Assembly (NCBI GenBank): GCA_944989445.1
Contig: CALYLW010000282.1
Coordinates: 186,001 to 250,000, forward strand
Direction: 5' to 3'
DNA from: Ampullaceana balthica
Taxonomy: Eukaryota > Mollusca > Gastropoda > Lymnaeidae
DNA length: 64,000 nt
The notes below the pieces were generated by a model. It saw nothing but the letters and a program-made list of their open reading frames with translations, was not told the origin of the DNA and ran no database searches. Numbering within the stretch: position 1 is the first letter of the stretch; each line of letters opens with the position of its first letter. Of the stretch, positions 55,801 through 64,000 are shown in pieces. Made by a program: the position numbers and the translations under genes.

Positions 55801-58800
55801 TGTAGCTGGGCCCATTTGAAATGAGAACGCAAGCGATCTGAATGACGCCCCAGTTATGAGGAATCTGAAAATAAAATAAAACAATTGAGCAAATTCCAAT
55901 AAACGATTAAAAACAGCAATCTCATGGAAGGGGAGGGAAGAGAGGGAGAGGGATGGAAAGAAAGAAAGAAAGAGAGAGAGAGAGAAGAGAGAGAGAAAGA
56001 AGAGAGGGAGAGAGTGTGTGTGTTTCTAACTTTCACTCCATTTACTTATATCAAGCGTCCTAAATTCAATTTAAAAAATCCTTATTGGCCAAATAGACAT
56101 GCTGCCAATGAAATATTTTTTTGCAAAAAAAAAGAGGATTTGGGGAGGGGGAGAGGTGTATGGGGACACATGTATTACAATGAAATTAAAAGTAGCAATA
56201 CACAGACACCAATCAATCTAACAATACTGATATACTTGTGCTTAAGGAACTGCACGATAAACCCATTTTATGTAAATTTTTGTGTGTGATTGCAGATACA
56301 GCGTTGCGGAAAAGGTGGAAGAACTTGCGCGATTACTTTGGAACAGAATACTCCAAGAGACCTGTGGCTCGTTCCGGGGACGGCGGCGATGGTCCATCTT
56401 CAACATCCAAATGTTAGTACTTCAATCAGTTACTCTTCCTCAAGGACATAGTAGCACCGAGAAAAAGTTCTGGATCTCTAGGTACTCTTGTCAACAATGA
56501 AACAACCAGTGGAGCCTCTGTTGACTTCCAGGGCCTGGAGCCAAAAAGTTCTGTTGAAAGCGTTGATCCAGAACTGGCAAACGTCGACGCTACAGCCACT
56601 CCTGGAGGTATGGTGTCTGGCACTACCAGCCCCACTATTCCGACACCACAGGAAACCTCAACACCCCAACGCAGCAGAGGCAAAAAGAGAAAGGTGGATT
56701 CACTCAATCATTATGAAAAACTACTTGAGCTGGAGCAGCAAAAAATCAAATTGCTTGCAGATCGAAACCCAGTTGATGATGCCAAGGATGATGATTTGTT
56801 GTTTGTCAAGTCTCTTCTTCCATACATCAAAAAAATCCCGGATAAAAGGAAGATATCTCTTCGCAGCAGAGTTAAAATGCTAGTTGAAGAGTATGCATAC
56901 GGAAATGCTACCAGCCCTCTGTAACTGTAACTGGTTTTACTTATTATTAATATTAATATAACTCTCTTGTTCAACGAATAAAAATATTAATATAATGATA
57001 GTCTCTGGTTTTATCATTGACGAATTCACAGACTAATATTAATACAGTCTCTGGTTTTATCATTGACGAATTCACAGACTAATATTAATACAGTCTCTGG
57101 TTTTATCATTGAGGAATTCACAGACTAATTTTAATACAGTCTCTGGTTTTATCATTGAGGAATTCACAGACTAATTTTAATACAGTCTCTGGTTTTATCA
57201 TTGAGGAATTCACAGACTAATATTAATACAGTCTCTGGTTTTATCATTGAGGAATTCACAGACTAATATTAATACAGTCTCTGGTTTTATCATTGAGGAA
57301 TTCACAGACTAATATTAATACAGTCTCTGGTTTTATCATTGAGGAATTCACAGACTAATATTAATACAGTCTCTGGTTTTATCATTGAGGAATTCACAGA
57401 CTAATATTAATACAGTCTCTGGTTTTATCATTGAGGAATTCACAGACTAATATTAATACAGTCTCTAGTTTTATCATTTAAGAATTCACAGAATGTCTTT
57501 ATTTATTGTCATTCTACTTAATATGTCTGCAACCACATTTTCCTTTCCCTTCACAGGTTTAAAACACTTTAGTTCACTCCATTAATTCAAAATTGCAATT
57601 ATCAAACTCTTCACACCATGAATGGATACAACTTAAGTTCCTTGATTTATAATTCACACTGACACAGTTGTTAATAGTCCATAGCTTTTTCTAGTTCAAG
57701 GTTATGTTTACAAATATTTCCTGGAATAAACCACACCAGTGAGCTTGGTGACGTAGTTTACTGCGTGTCGTGACCCAGATTCTAATCTATTCTACTGTTT
57801 TCTAACATTGCCATTGCTCGAACTGTAACTATCACCCATATCATTTCATTTTTGTTTATATTTTAATGTTAAGCAACCCATCACTTACCTCATTGTGACG
57901 ACCAGTCGTTCCTCAGGCAAGATCGGTTTGTGCCTGTTACATCATGTCTCCTTGAACTTGCATTCAATCGTCTTCAAAATGTAGTCAAATGTACTTTGAT
58001 TCATACGCGTGTAGGCATGAAACCTATCTGGATGACCCTTCAGTTGTTGGAAGGGGTGATGGTATTCACCTTCAGATGACCTCCTTTTGTTTATTTCATG
58101 AACGCTGATTGTTCTTCTTTCAATGTCGGGTAACAGAAACTTTGTTAAACTGCTGTCTAACAATAAAAATTCATCAATAAAAGAAGCCATTTTGTCTGTT
58201 TGCTATTGGAAGGAGAGACTGGATTGCATGTGAATTTTTTGTTGTCTCGTCTGACTTTTTCCCGCTTTTACTATAAACACCAACCGTGCGAGTGATTAGG
58301 CGCGGTTTTCTAGTGCGAGTAACCAGCTCGCGGCAACCAGCCTACCCGCCGCCTCTATAAACGTAGCCTTAGACATGTCACTGTTTGAATTTTTTATCAA
58401 CATTTGGAGGAATATTGACTATACCAAAAAATTTCTTCTTAAATTATCTAAACTAAAATCTCCACATAATTTATTTTTAATTTCACAGATCACAGCTTGA
58501 CATAGGCACATCATGTGTTTTCCGGAGTTTAGAGAAAGATTCCCTTGCCTGTGTCCTTGTGTCAGGCCAAGCTACACCCGCCATCACAGTCAACCATGTT
58601 ATTCTATTGGCACAAGAGAAGGGCTGCCCTGTTATCTGCATTGATCAGCTGTCACCAACTTTGGCTAAAGTCACAGAAACTAAATGTCTCCCCCTGACTA
58701 TTGGCTTTAAGGCAAGTCATCTCTGATAGGTTTGTCTCCCCCTGACTATTGGTCATCTCTGATAGGTTTGTCTCCCCCTGACTATTGGTCATCTCTGATA

Positions 58801-61800
58801 GGCTTGTCTCCCCCTAACTATTGGCTTAAGGCAAGTCGTCTCCGATAGCCTTGACTCCCCATGACCATTGGCTTGACAACAATGTTTCTTGCGTTCACTT
58901 GCTTTATTCCTTCACAGATTTATATGTGGTTCAAAGGGTAGTGGTTATCACGTCCACCTTACATCCAGAAGGTCTGGGTTCAAGCCTCAGCGGAAACATC
59001 ATTTGTTAATTTTTTTTAATGTGTTTGTGCCCGTTTTTTCCCCCCTCTTTTGCGAACATAGCTGACCCTCGCTAGGGTTGGTCAATCACAGTTTATGGTT
59101 GGCAAGCTAGGTTGGTGCAGGGTGGGTGCAGGTAGCTGACAGCAGTGCGCATGTCTCGAGACCATCAATACGTCAGTGATGTCGTTTCCCTCCCAGAAGT
59201 TCATTTGCGTTATTCTGATTTTTCGTGCTGTAGTTTGTGTCCTTTCTATCCCTCCTTTCTTTGCACTATCTATGAGCAAGACCTGCGTTGTATGCTACAC
59301 ATGGGTCATATCTAGTTACATATAGACTGTGTAGAATATAGATTTTGTATTGTAGTTATTATATACAGACTATAGAATATACATTTTGTATTGTAGTTAT
59401 TATATACAGAATGTATAGAATATAGATTTTGTATTGTAGTTATATACAGACTGTATAGAATATGGATTTTGTATTGTAGTTATTAGATACAGACTGTATA
59501 GAGCAGTGGTTCCTAACCTTTTGGGGTCCATGCACCCCTTCAGCTGCCCAAAAAAGTTCATGCACCCCCTCATGAAACTTGAAGAAAATGCATAATAAAC
59601 TATGTTTATTTTACGAACACAACAGTTTTAACAATAGGCAACAAGGAATTTAGTGAGAGATCTGTTGCTTCTTATGATCAATCAGCGATTTAAATCTGGG
59701 GACTGTTTTGGACAAAGCAACTCTCATGTCATCCTCTGCATTCAACTTATTCCTTGCCTTGGTTTTAATCGTCAAAAGTGTGGAGAATCCTGCTTCACAG
59801 AGATAGGTTGTGGCAAATGGAAGGAGAGTCAGTACTGCCCTCTTGGCTAGTTGTGGGTAGGAATCTAGCTGGGCGCACCAAAATTCAATCAAGGTATTGC
59901 AACTGAAGGCACTCCTCAGTACTTCTCTGGTTCTCAAATCAATCAGGTCATCTTTAGCAAGGTCACTGTCATCAATGTTGTCCAAGTCACAGAGAAAAGG
60001 ATTGCGAATCCAAAGGTCTTTCCTAGCAATTTCTTGACAGAAATACCCATCAAATGACCTTTGCAATGTTGAAAGGTGCTCTGAAATTTCCCCTTTGATG
60101 TTGTCGGGCAGTGATCCCTCAGTGCTTCCTTCTGCACCAGATATTACAACTTCATCCAAGAGTGGAAAATTGGCCAAGTTGGACTTTTCCAGTCGTCGTT
60201 GGAATAGTGGCAGTTTGTTAAGGAAGGCTTGCAATCTCTCAGTAGCATCCATTACAGTCACAGCAGATCCTTGGAGAGATGTGTTCAACTCATTCAAGAT
60301 GGAGAAGATGTCAGCCAGATATGCCAAGTAATGAATGAAATTTGGACAGTCAAACTTGTCAGCAAGGTCACTCTCTTTTTCTCGCAAGAAAATGGCAAGC
60401 TCCACTCTCAGTTCTACTAACCGAGAAAGTATCCGTCCCCTGGACAACCAGCGAACCTCAGTGTGGTAGAGCAGAACTTCATGCTCAGAGCCCACCTCCT
60501 GACAGAACAACTTGAAGAGGCGGTGGTTCAAGGCATGTGAGCGGATAAAATTTACAACTTGGACTGCAGTAGAAAGAACTGACTTCAAGGTTGGAGGTAG
60601 AGTTTTGCAAGCCAGGGCCTGACGATGAAGGATACAGTGTGTAGTGACAATATCTGGAACTTCTTTCTTTACCAGTGCTGAAAATCCTGATTTATTACCG
60701 AGCATGGAGGGAGCACCATCTGTGCAAATTGAAGAAATTCTTGAAGTCCAGTCAAATTGGTTTTCAGTGAAGAATGCCCTGACTAGCTGCAGCACATCAG
60801 CAGCTTTGGTAGTAGCTAGGAGTGGTTTACAAAAGAGAAATTCCTCCTTCAGCAATCCACTATGAACATATCTCACAAATACAAGAAGCTGACTGCATTG
60901 TGCTACATCAGTGGATTCATCCAGCTGCATGCTAAATGGAAAAGGACTGCTTCTCATCTCGCACAAGATTTGATCCAGAATGTCTGCAGCCATGTCACTA
61001 ATCCTGGAATGAATAGTGCCATTGGACAAAGGGACTTTCTCAACCTGCTTCCTTTGCTGGTGACCACACATCAGTTCCACCATCTCCAGGGCACAAGGCT
61101 TCACCAAAGTTTCACCAATGGTGTGGGGCTTCTTGTTCTTTGCAATAAGATATGCAACCTTGAAGGATGCCTCTAGTGCAGGCTTTTGTGAAAAAGAAAA
61201 TCCAAGATTGGGCAAGGTACCTGAGGCCAAGAATCGAGCTCTCTTCTGCTTGAATACCTCAACATTGTCCTTGGAATTGGATGGATGGACTTTCTCCAAG
61301 TGCTCTCTGAGTCTAACAGGCTTCATGTTGTCATTGCACATGATTTTTCCACAGAGGAAGCACTGAGGCTTTTGTGTTCCATCTTTCTCTGTGATGAATG
61401 AGAATCCAAACTGGATGTAGCCTTCATCATATTTTCGCTTTTTTGACATCTGTAGTAAGGGAAATAATTGAAAAAATAAAGAAATAAAATACTTTTAAAA
61501 ATTATTTTTTTTAAGACACGCTTTTATTTACATACTGAAAGTGCATCAAAAAGAATAAAATTAAAAATTTCTATGGCTACAGGTGAAATTCGTGAAAATA
61601 TCAATTGCATCGATTTTCGACCTTATCAATTATAGTGGTAAAAAGCGCCTAAAAATATTTACCAAAACTCCCGTTGCTCTTCTTGTATCATTATGATTAT
61701 GTCAATTTAGATTTAGTTTCATATACTGAGCTGTTAAACACGGGGAATGTGGTACGAAACACACCTCAATTTCAGCAGCCAATGAAAATCCAGTGCGTTG

Positions 61801-63853
61801 AATGTGCACAGCATGTGATGTAAACATTAAATGACCCATAGTAAAACCACGTGCGCACAGGCCATGTACAAACACAGTCTTCACATGTTCACCTAACGCC
61901 GATTGGCTGGAGAGGACATGCCCCCATTTTTTCATTGGTTCTGGCATCCTCTCCCTCGCCTTGAAAATTACTATGTCGAGAGGCGTTGTGTGAGAAATAG
62001 AACGAAATATAGATATAAACTAAAAATGCATTAATTTAATTAAAAATCATCAAAACTCTTGGAAGTAGTTTCTCTTTCATGGACAACTTTTCAACTTACC
62101 CTGACAACTAGACTTGGGTGAATTTCTTTTCTCTTTGATGACTAGATGTGGCTGTTATTTTCCACTACCCTGACGGCAGTGAGACGATCACCGGAAGACA
62201 TATATCTGACGTATTTGATGACAAAATTAAATTATTTTTAGAAAACTGTGACGTGAAACACGAAATTCCGAGAAACACGTAGAGCGAACCGTTCATTTTG
62301 CGAAAAGGTTTTTCCGTCAATTTTTCACATGCGCAAAAAGATGCGCGAACGACTGTTGGCAAAAAGGTTTTATATGGGCGCCCTTTGACGCGCCCTTTGC
62401 TTATGGTTTACATTTTCAGATTATTTGTTTTTCTTTCTTTTTTTTCCTTCTTCTTTTTTTTCTTCTTTTTCTCTGAGTCGTTCATGCACCCCCTGGAACC
62501 TGCTCATGCACCCCTTGGGGGTGCATGCTTCACTGGTTGGGAACCCCTGGTATAGAGTATAGTGTTATTATATACAGACTGTATAGAACATAGATTTTGT
62601 ATTGTAGTTATTATATACAGACTGTATAGAATATAGATATTGTATTGTAGTTATCATATACAGACTGTACAGAATATAGATTTTGTATTGTAGTTGTAGT
62701 TATTATATACAGACTGTATAGAATATAGATTTTGTATTGTAGTTATTATATACACACTGTATAGAATATAGATTTTGTATTGTTATTATATACAGACTGT
62801 ATAGAATATAGATTTTGTATTCTTATTATATACAGACTGTATAGAATATAGATTTTGTATTGTAGTTATTATATACAGACTGTACAGAATATAGATTTTG
62901 TATTGTAGTTATTATATACAGACTGTATAGAATATAGTGTTATTATATACAGACTGTAGAGAATATAGATTTTGTATTTTAGTTATTATATACAGACACA
63001 GCCACCGTAGAAACATTTTCCTAACACAGCCACCATAGAAACATTTGCCTAACAGCCACCATAGAAACATTTGCCTAACACAGCTATTGTAGAAATATTT
63101 GCCTAACACAGCCACAGTATAAACATTTGCCTAACACAGCCACTGTAAAAAACATTTGCCTAACACAGCCACCATAGAAACATTTGCCTAACACAGCCAC
63201 CATAGAAATAGAAACATTTGCCTAAAACTGCCACCGTAAAAACATTTGCCTAACACAGCCACCGTAGAAACATTTGCCTAACACAGCCACCGTAGAAACA
63301 TTTTCCTAACACATCCACCATAGAAACATTTCCCTAACAGCCACCATAGAAACATTTGCCTAACACAGCCACCGTAGAAACATTTGCCTAACACAGCCAC
63401 CGTAGAAACATTTGCCTAACACAGCCACCATAGAAACATTTGCCTAACACAGCCACCATAGCTGAGATGTAACGTAAATGTTTTTGTTAAATTTGAACTA
63501 GAAAATCCAAGAAGATTCAGTGTCTGAGTTTGCTGAGCTCATCAACTTAGTCAAAGAGAAGGCAACTCCTGTTGCTCAGAACTCAGCGCCTGTATCTAGA
63601 GATTTCAGAAGAGGTGTGATGCTGCTGCCTGATAAGTTTAGGTGAGTTTCAGGGGTGGGAGGAGGGTGTAAAACAATGTTAGTGCTGGTGCTGGTGCTTG
63701 TGCTAGTCTATTTTGATGGCATGGATTAGAAAGATTCACAAATATTTTCATCACTGTCTCAACATGATAGGAAATAATATTTTTGTTTGTTCCAGACCAA
63801 TGAGAGTAGAGATGACTGCAGAGACTGAAATACTCAATGAACTGAAAAGGTAG
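52808..63853 (+). CDS. RPP38: RNase P/MRP protein RPP38-like (L7Ae family), 5 exons
   Basis: RPP38 binds kink-turns of RNase P and RNase MRP RNA and acts in tRNA and rRNA processing in the nucleus and nucleolus. Exons: 52808-52866, 54234-54314, 58489-58711, 63502-63641, 63796-63853. All phases fit (187 codons, 186 aa). Exon 3 holds the L7Ae core: QLDIGTSCVFRSLEKDSLAC, then TPAITVNHVILLAQEKGCPV and an SPTLAKV...LTIGFK end. These match the family pattern (L-IG-N-V-R-LE---L--VLV, P----H-I-LA, C-P-------LGFK). Exon 2 gives a basic lead-in ending KSKI, joined to RSQLDIG. The donor of intron 3 is GC (AAG|gcaagt at 58712); a GT alternative would run into a stop. Intron 2 holds a complete Harbinger element and intron 3 an intact hAT. 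The start is uncertain: ATG 52808 is open, but an acceptor at 52815 is also possible, which would put the true start further upstream. At 186 aa it is shorter than the roughly 280 aa of vertebrate RPP38. Confidence 0.8.
52867..54233. other. RPP38 intron 1, no element recognised
   Basis: 1,367 bp with no coding likeness. The 76-codon minus-strand open frame at 53563-53793 resembles nothing I know. The donor is gtgagg and the acceptor tttgtttcctcag. Confidence 0.55.
54663..56924 (+). pseudogene. Harbinger MADF-BESS DNA-binding protein, one premature stop
   Basis: In Harbinger elements this second protein binds the element's DNA and helps bring the transposase into the nucleus. Exon 1 (54663-54795) reads MDVERLIAAVFKRPLIWDKR and ends at a GC donor (GAAG|gcaagt, 54796). 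Exon 2 starts at 56296, and the joined phase reads into ALRKRWKNLRDYFGTEYSKR, the MADF pattern. A basic KKRKVD-like stretch (RGKKRKVDS) may be a nuclear signal, and the C-terminal DDDLLFVKSLLPYIKKI block is a BESS motif. An in-frame TAG at 56415-56417 interrupts it; reading through, the protein would be about 250 aa. The gene overlaps the transposase gene antisense: its exon 2 lies inside the transposase intron. Confidence 0.8.
54914..58190 (-). pseudogene. Harbinger DDE transposase, two exons, stop and frameshift
   Basis: Exon 1 (58190-57889) contains HPDRFHAYTRMNQSTFDYIL and ends LPEERLVVTMR at a gtaag donor. It carries an in-frame TGA at 57942-57944. Exon 2 (55864-54914) opens FLITGASFRSLAFSFQMGPA, then CIGALDGKHVRIRAP with the first catalytic aspartate. 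After a one-base shift near 55600-55640 it continues MFYNYKHFFSIVLQALVDAN and VIDVGGYGKQGDGG (second aspartate). RLSRSRKTVECAFGILTSKW holds the catalytic glutamate. All three DDE residues are thus present, but two lesions break the frame. The 2,024-bp intron (55865-57888) contains exon 2 of the MADF gene on the opposite strand. Confidence 0.82.
57000..57485. repeat. 46-bp minisatellite inside the Harbinger element, about 10 units
   Basis: The unit tacagtctctggttttatca/ttgaggaattcacagactaa/tattaa repeats about ten times. The first units have gacgaatt and the last is diverged (tctagt, ttaaga). It lies downstream of the MADF gene and within the transposase intron. Confidence 0.93.
58716..58862. 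repeat. Short tandem repeat derived from the exon 3 end
   Basis: Four copies of tgtctccccctgactattgg followed by tcatctctgatagg stand directly after the RPP38 exon 3 donor. The exon's own 3' end (tgtctccccctgactattgg, 58686-58705) is the first unit, so the repeat includes coding sequence. Confidence 0.85.
58932..59060 (+). mobile_element. tRNA-derived SINE (different head), RPP38 intron 3
   Basis: A tRNA-like head, agggtagtggttatcacgtc (box A) and ggttcaagcc (box B, 58977-58986), is followed by a short T-rich body. The box spacing fits a tRNA of the Val/Asp/Glu type. It differs from the SINE heads at 5656 and 29812. A tRNA pseudogene is the alternative. Confidence 0.55.
59290..59503. repeat. 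43-bp minisatellite, left part
   Basis: The unit tatagaatatagattttgta/ttgtagttattatatacaga/ctg is repeated about five times and cut at 59503 by the hAT insertion. The rest of the array is at 62550-62998. Confidence 0.92.
59504..62549 (-). mobile_element. Complete hAT transposon with intact transposase (RPP38 intron 3)
   Basis: The ends CAGTGGTTCCTAACCTTTTG (59504) and, inward from 62549, CAGGGGTTCCCAACCAGTG are typical hAT termini. GTATAGAG flanks both sides without a mismatch (59496-59503 and 62550-62557); its central TA fits Buster-type target choice. Subterminal CATGCACCCC motifs occur at least twice near each end and are candidate transposase-binding sites. The transposase frame is fully open. 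Intact ends, perfect duplication and open frame together indicate a recent insertion. Confidence 0.92.
59650..61449 (-). CDS. hAT transposase, intact, 599 aa (ZBED5/FAM200-like)
   Basis: The enzyme would cut and rejoin the element's ends in the nucleus. An N-terminal BED-type zinc finger is visible: C30-x2-C33 and H50-x4-H55 (QCFLCGK...LREHLEKVH). The RNase H-like core has MQLDESTDVAQ (first aspartate, about 177), ICTDGAPSMLGNKSGFSALV (second aspartate, about 245) and the HCILHRQAL and TEVRWLSRG motifs. The C-terminal dimerisation part contains ATTYLCEAGFSTLLTIKTKA with the catalytic glutamate. The ATG at 61449 is followed by the basic KKRKYDEGYIQFGF leader usual for this group. Length is normal (about 600 aa) and there is no intron. 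The same family gave rise to host genes such as ZBED5 in mammals, so domestication is conceivable; but the flanking terminal repeats show this copy is still part of a transposon. Confidence 0.92.
   Translation of the reverse strand: MSKKRKYDEGYIQFGFSFITEKDGTQKPQCFLCGKIMCNDNMKPVRLREHLEKVHPSNSKDNVEVFKQKRARFLASGTLPNLGFSFSQKPALEASFKVAYLIAKNKKPHTIGETLVKPCALEMVELMCGHQQRKQVEKVPLSNGTIHSRISDMAADILDQILCEMRSSPFPFSMQLDESTDVAQCSQLLVFVRYVHSGLLKEEFLFCKPLLATTKAADVLQLVRAFFTENQFDWTSRISSICTDGAPSMLGNKSGFSALVKKEVPDIVTTHCILHRQALACKTLPPTLKSVLSTAVQVVNFIRSHALNHRLFKLFCQEVGSEHEVLLYHTEVRWLSRGRILSRLVELRVELAIFLREKESDLADKFDCPNFIHYLAYLADIFSILNELNTSLQGSAVTVMDATERLQAFLNKLPLFQRRLEKSNLANFPLLDEVVISGAEGSTEGSLPDNIKGEISEHLSTLQRSFDGYFCQEIARKDLWIRNPFLCDLDNIDDSDLAKDDLIDLRTREVLRSAFSCNTLIEFWCAQLDSYPQLAKRAVLTLLPFATTYLCEAGFSTLLTIKTKARNKLNAEDDMRVALSKTVPRFKSLIDHKKQQISH
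62550..62998. repeat. 43-bp minisatellite, right part (about 10 units)
   Basis: Continuation of the array at 59290. Several units are shortened (for example tattgttattatatac without the tagt step). Confidence 0.92.
62999..63465. repeat. 28-bp minisatellite, about 17 units
   Basis: The unit cagccaccatagaaacattt/gcctaaca repeats, with ccgtag/ccatag variants and some shortened units (taacagccacc). It directly follows the 43-bp array and ends about 35 bp before the RPP38 exon 4 acceptor (63501). Confidence 0.92.
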
Positions 63854-63917
63854 AGAGCCCAAACTCTGCACAACATACCAACAAGATAACACAGCTGGTT
63901 AGATGTTTCACATATGG

Positions 63918-63923
63918 AATAAA
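63918..63923 (+). terminator. RPP38 poly(A) signal AATAAA
   Basis: AATAAA stands 65 bp after the TAG stop (63851-63853) and is the only such signal in the visible downstream sequence. The short 3' UTR is plausible but unproven. Confidence 0.6.
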
Positions 63924-64000
63924 ACACAAAAGACTAATTCTATAGTTCCATCTATGTGACATAGTTGATGAAGATTGGTTTTATGGATTTTTTCACAAAT

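Larger units (their letters stand above)
54383..58368 (-). mobile_element. PIF/Harbinger DNA transposon, 3,986 bp (RPP38 intron 2)
   Basis: Inverted ends GCTAGCGTTTATAGAGGCGA and, inward from the right, GGCTACGTTTATAGAGGCGG are flanked by the 3-bp duplication TTA (54380-54382 and 58369-58371), the target typical of Harbinger. It encodes the two proteins expected of the family: a DDE transposase on the minus strand and a MADF/Myb-like protein on the plus strand. A 46-bp minisatellite at 57000-57480 is also inside. Without the element, RPP38 intron 2 would be only about 185 bp. Confidence 0.9.

Noticed and set aside
59650..61449. Domesticated host gene of the ZBED5/FAM200 type
   Set aside because: The frame is enclosed by intact hAT ends and a perfect 8-bp target duplication, so it is a transposon copy.

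Overview
The window is a piece of an AT-rich animal genome. Two conserved nuclear genes are split by spliceosomal introns, and nearly everything else is transposon or satellite DNA. An invertebrate is clear from the gene and transposon families. A mollusc, probably a gastropod, is my best guess, based on the tRNA-headed SINEs, the RTE retrotransposon and the hAT, piggyBac and Harbinger content. That guess is inference, not proof.

Region by region. 1-3060 holds nested hAT remnants. 3065-4970 is a 20/23-bp minisatellite. 5360-5656 is a tRNA-headed SINE on the minus strand. 7253-10194 is a decayed hAT element with a perfect 8-bp target duplication and smaller elements inside it. 12253-24971 is a complete 19-exon gene on the plus strand for Integrator subunit 6 (INTS6). 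Its exons join without a frame break into 892 codons plus a stop, and its introns carry at least seven nested DNA transposons. 25.8-31.6 kb is intergenic, with a second SINE and five minisatellites. 31.6-35.0 kb is a 45/34-bp satellite. 35.5-49.07 kb is a 56-bp satellite that has captured a 5'-truncated RTE retrotransposon; the satellite-plus-LINE unit is now tandemly repeated with a 3,096-bp period. 49.9-52.3 kb holds MITEs, a hAT-like insertion and a 35-bp minisatellite carrying a CCAAT box in each unit. 52808-63853 is a five-exon gene on the plus strand for an RPP38-like RNase P/MRP protein. One intron holds a whole PIF/Harbinger element with both of its genes, and another holds a young-looking hAT element with an intact 599-aa transposase.

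The two host genes act in RNA metabolism: INTS6 in the Integrator-PP2A complex on RNA polymerase II transcripts, RPP38 in tRNA and rRNA processing. Nothing in the sequence shows that they are co-regulated. I found no new multi-gene system. The most unusual structure is the LINE-bearing higher-order satellite, whose third unit is a mosaic of diverged and undiverged sequence. Next come the young hAT and the TTAA-flanked MITE family, which can be tied to a piggyBac-like remnant in the same gene.
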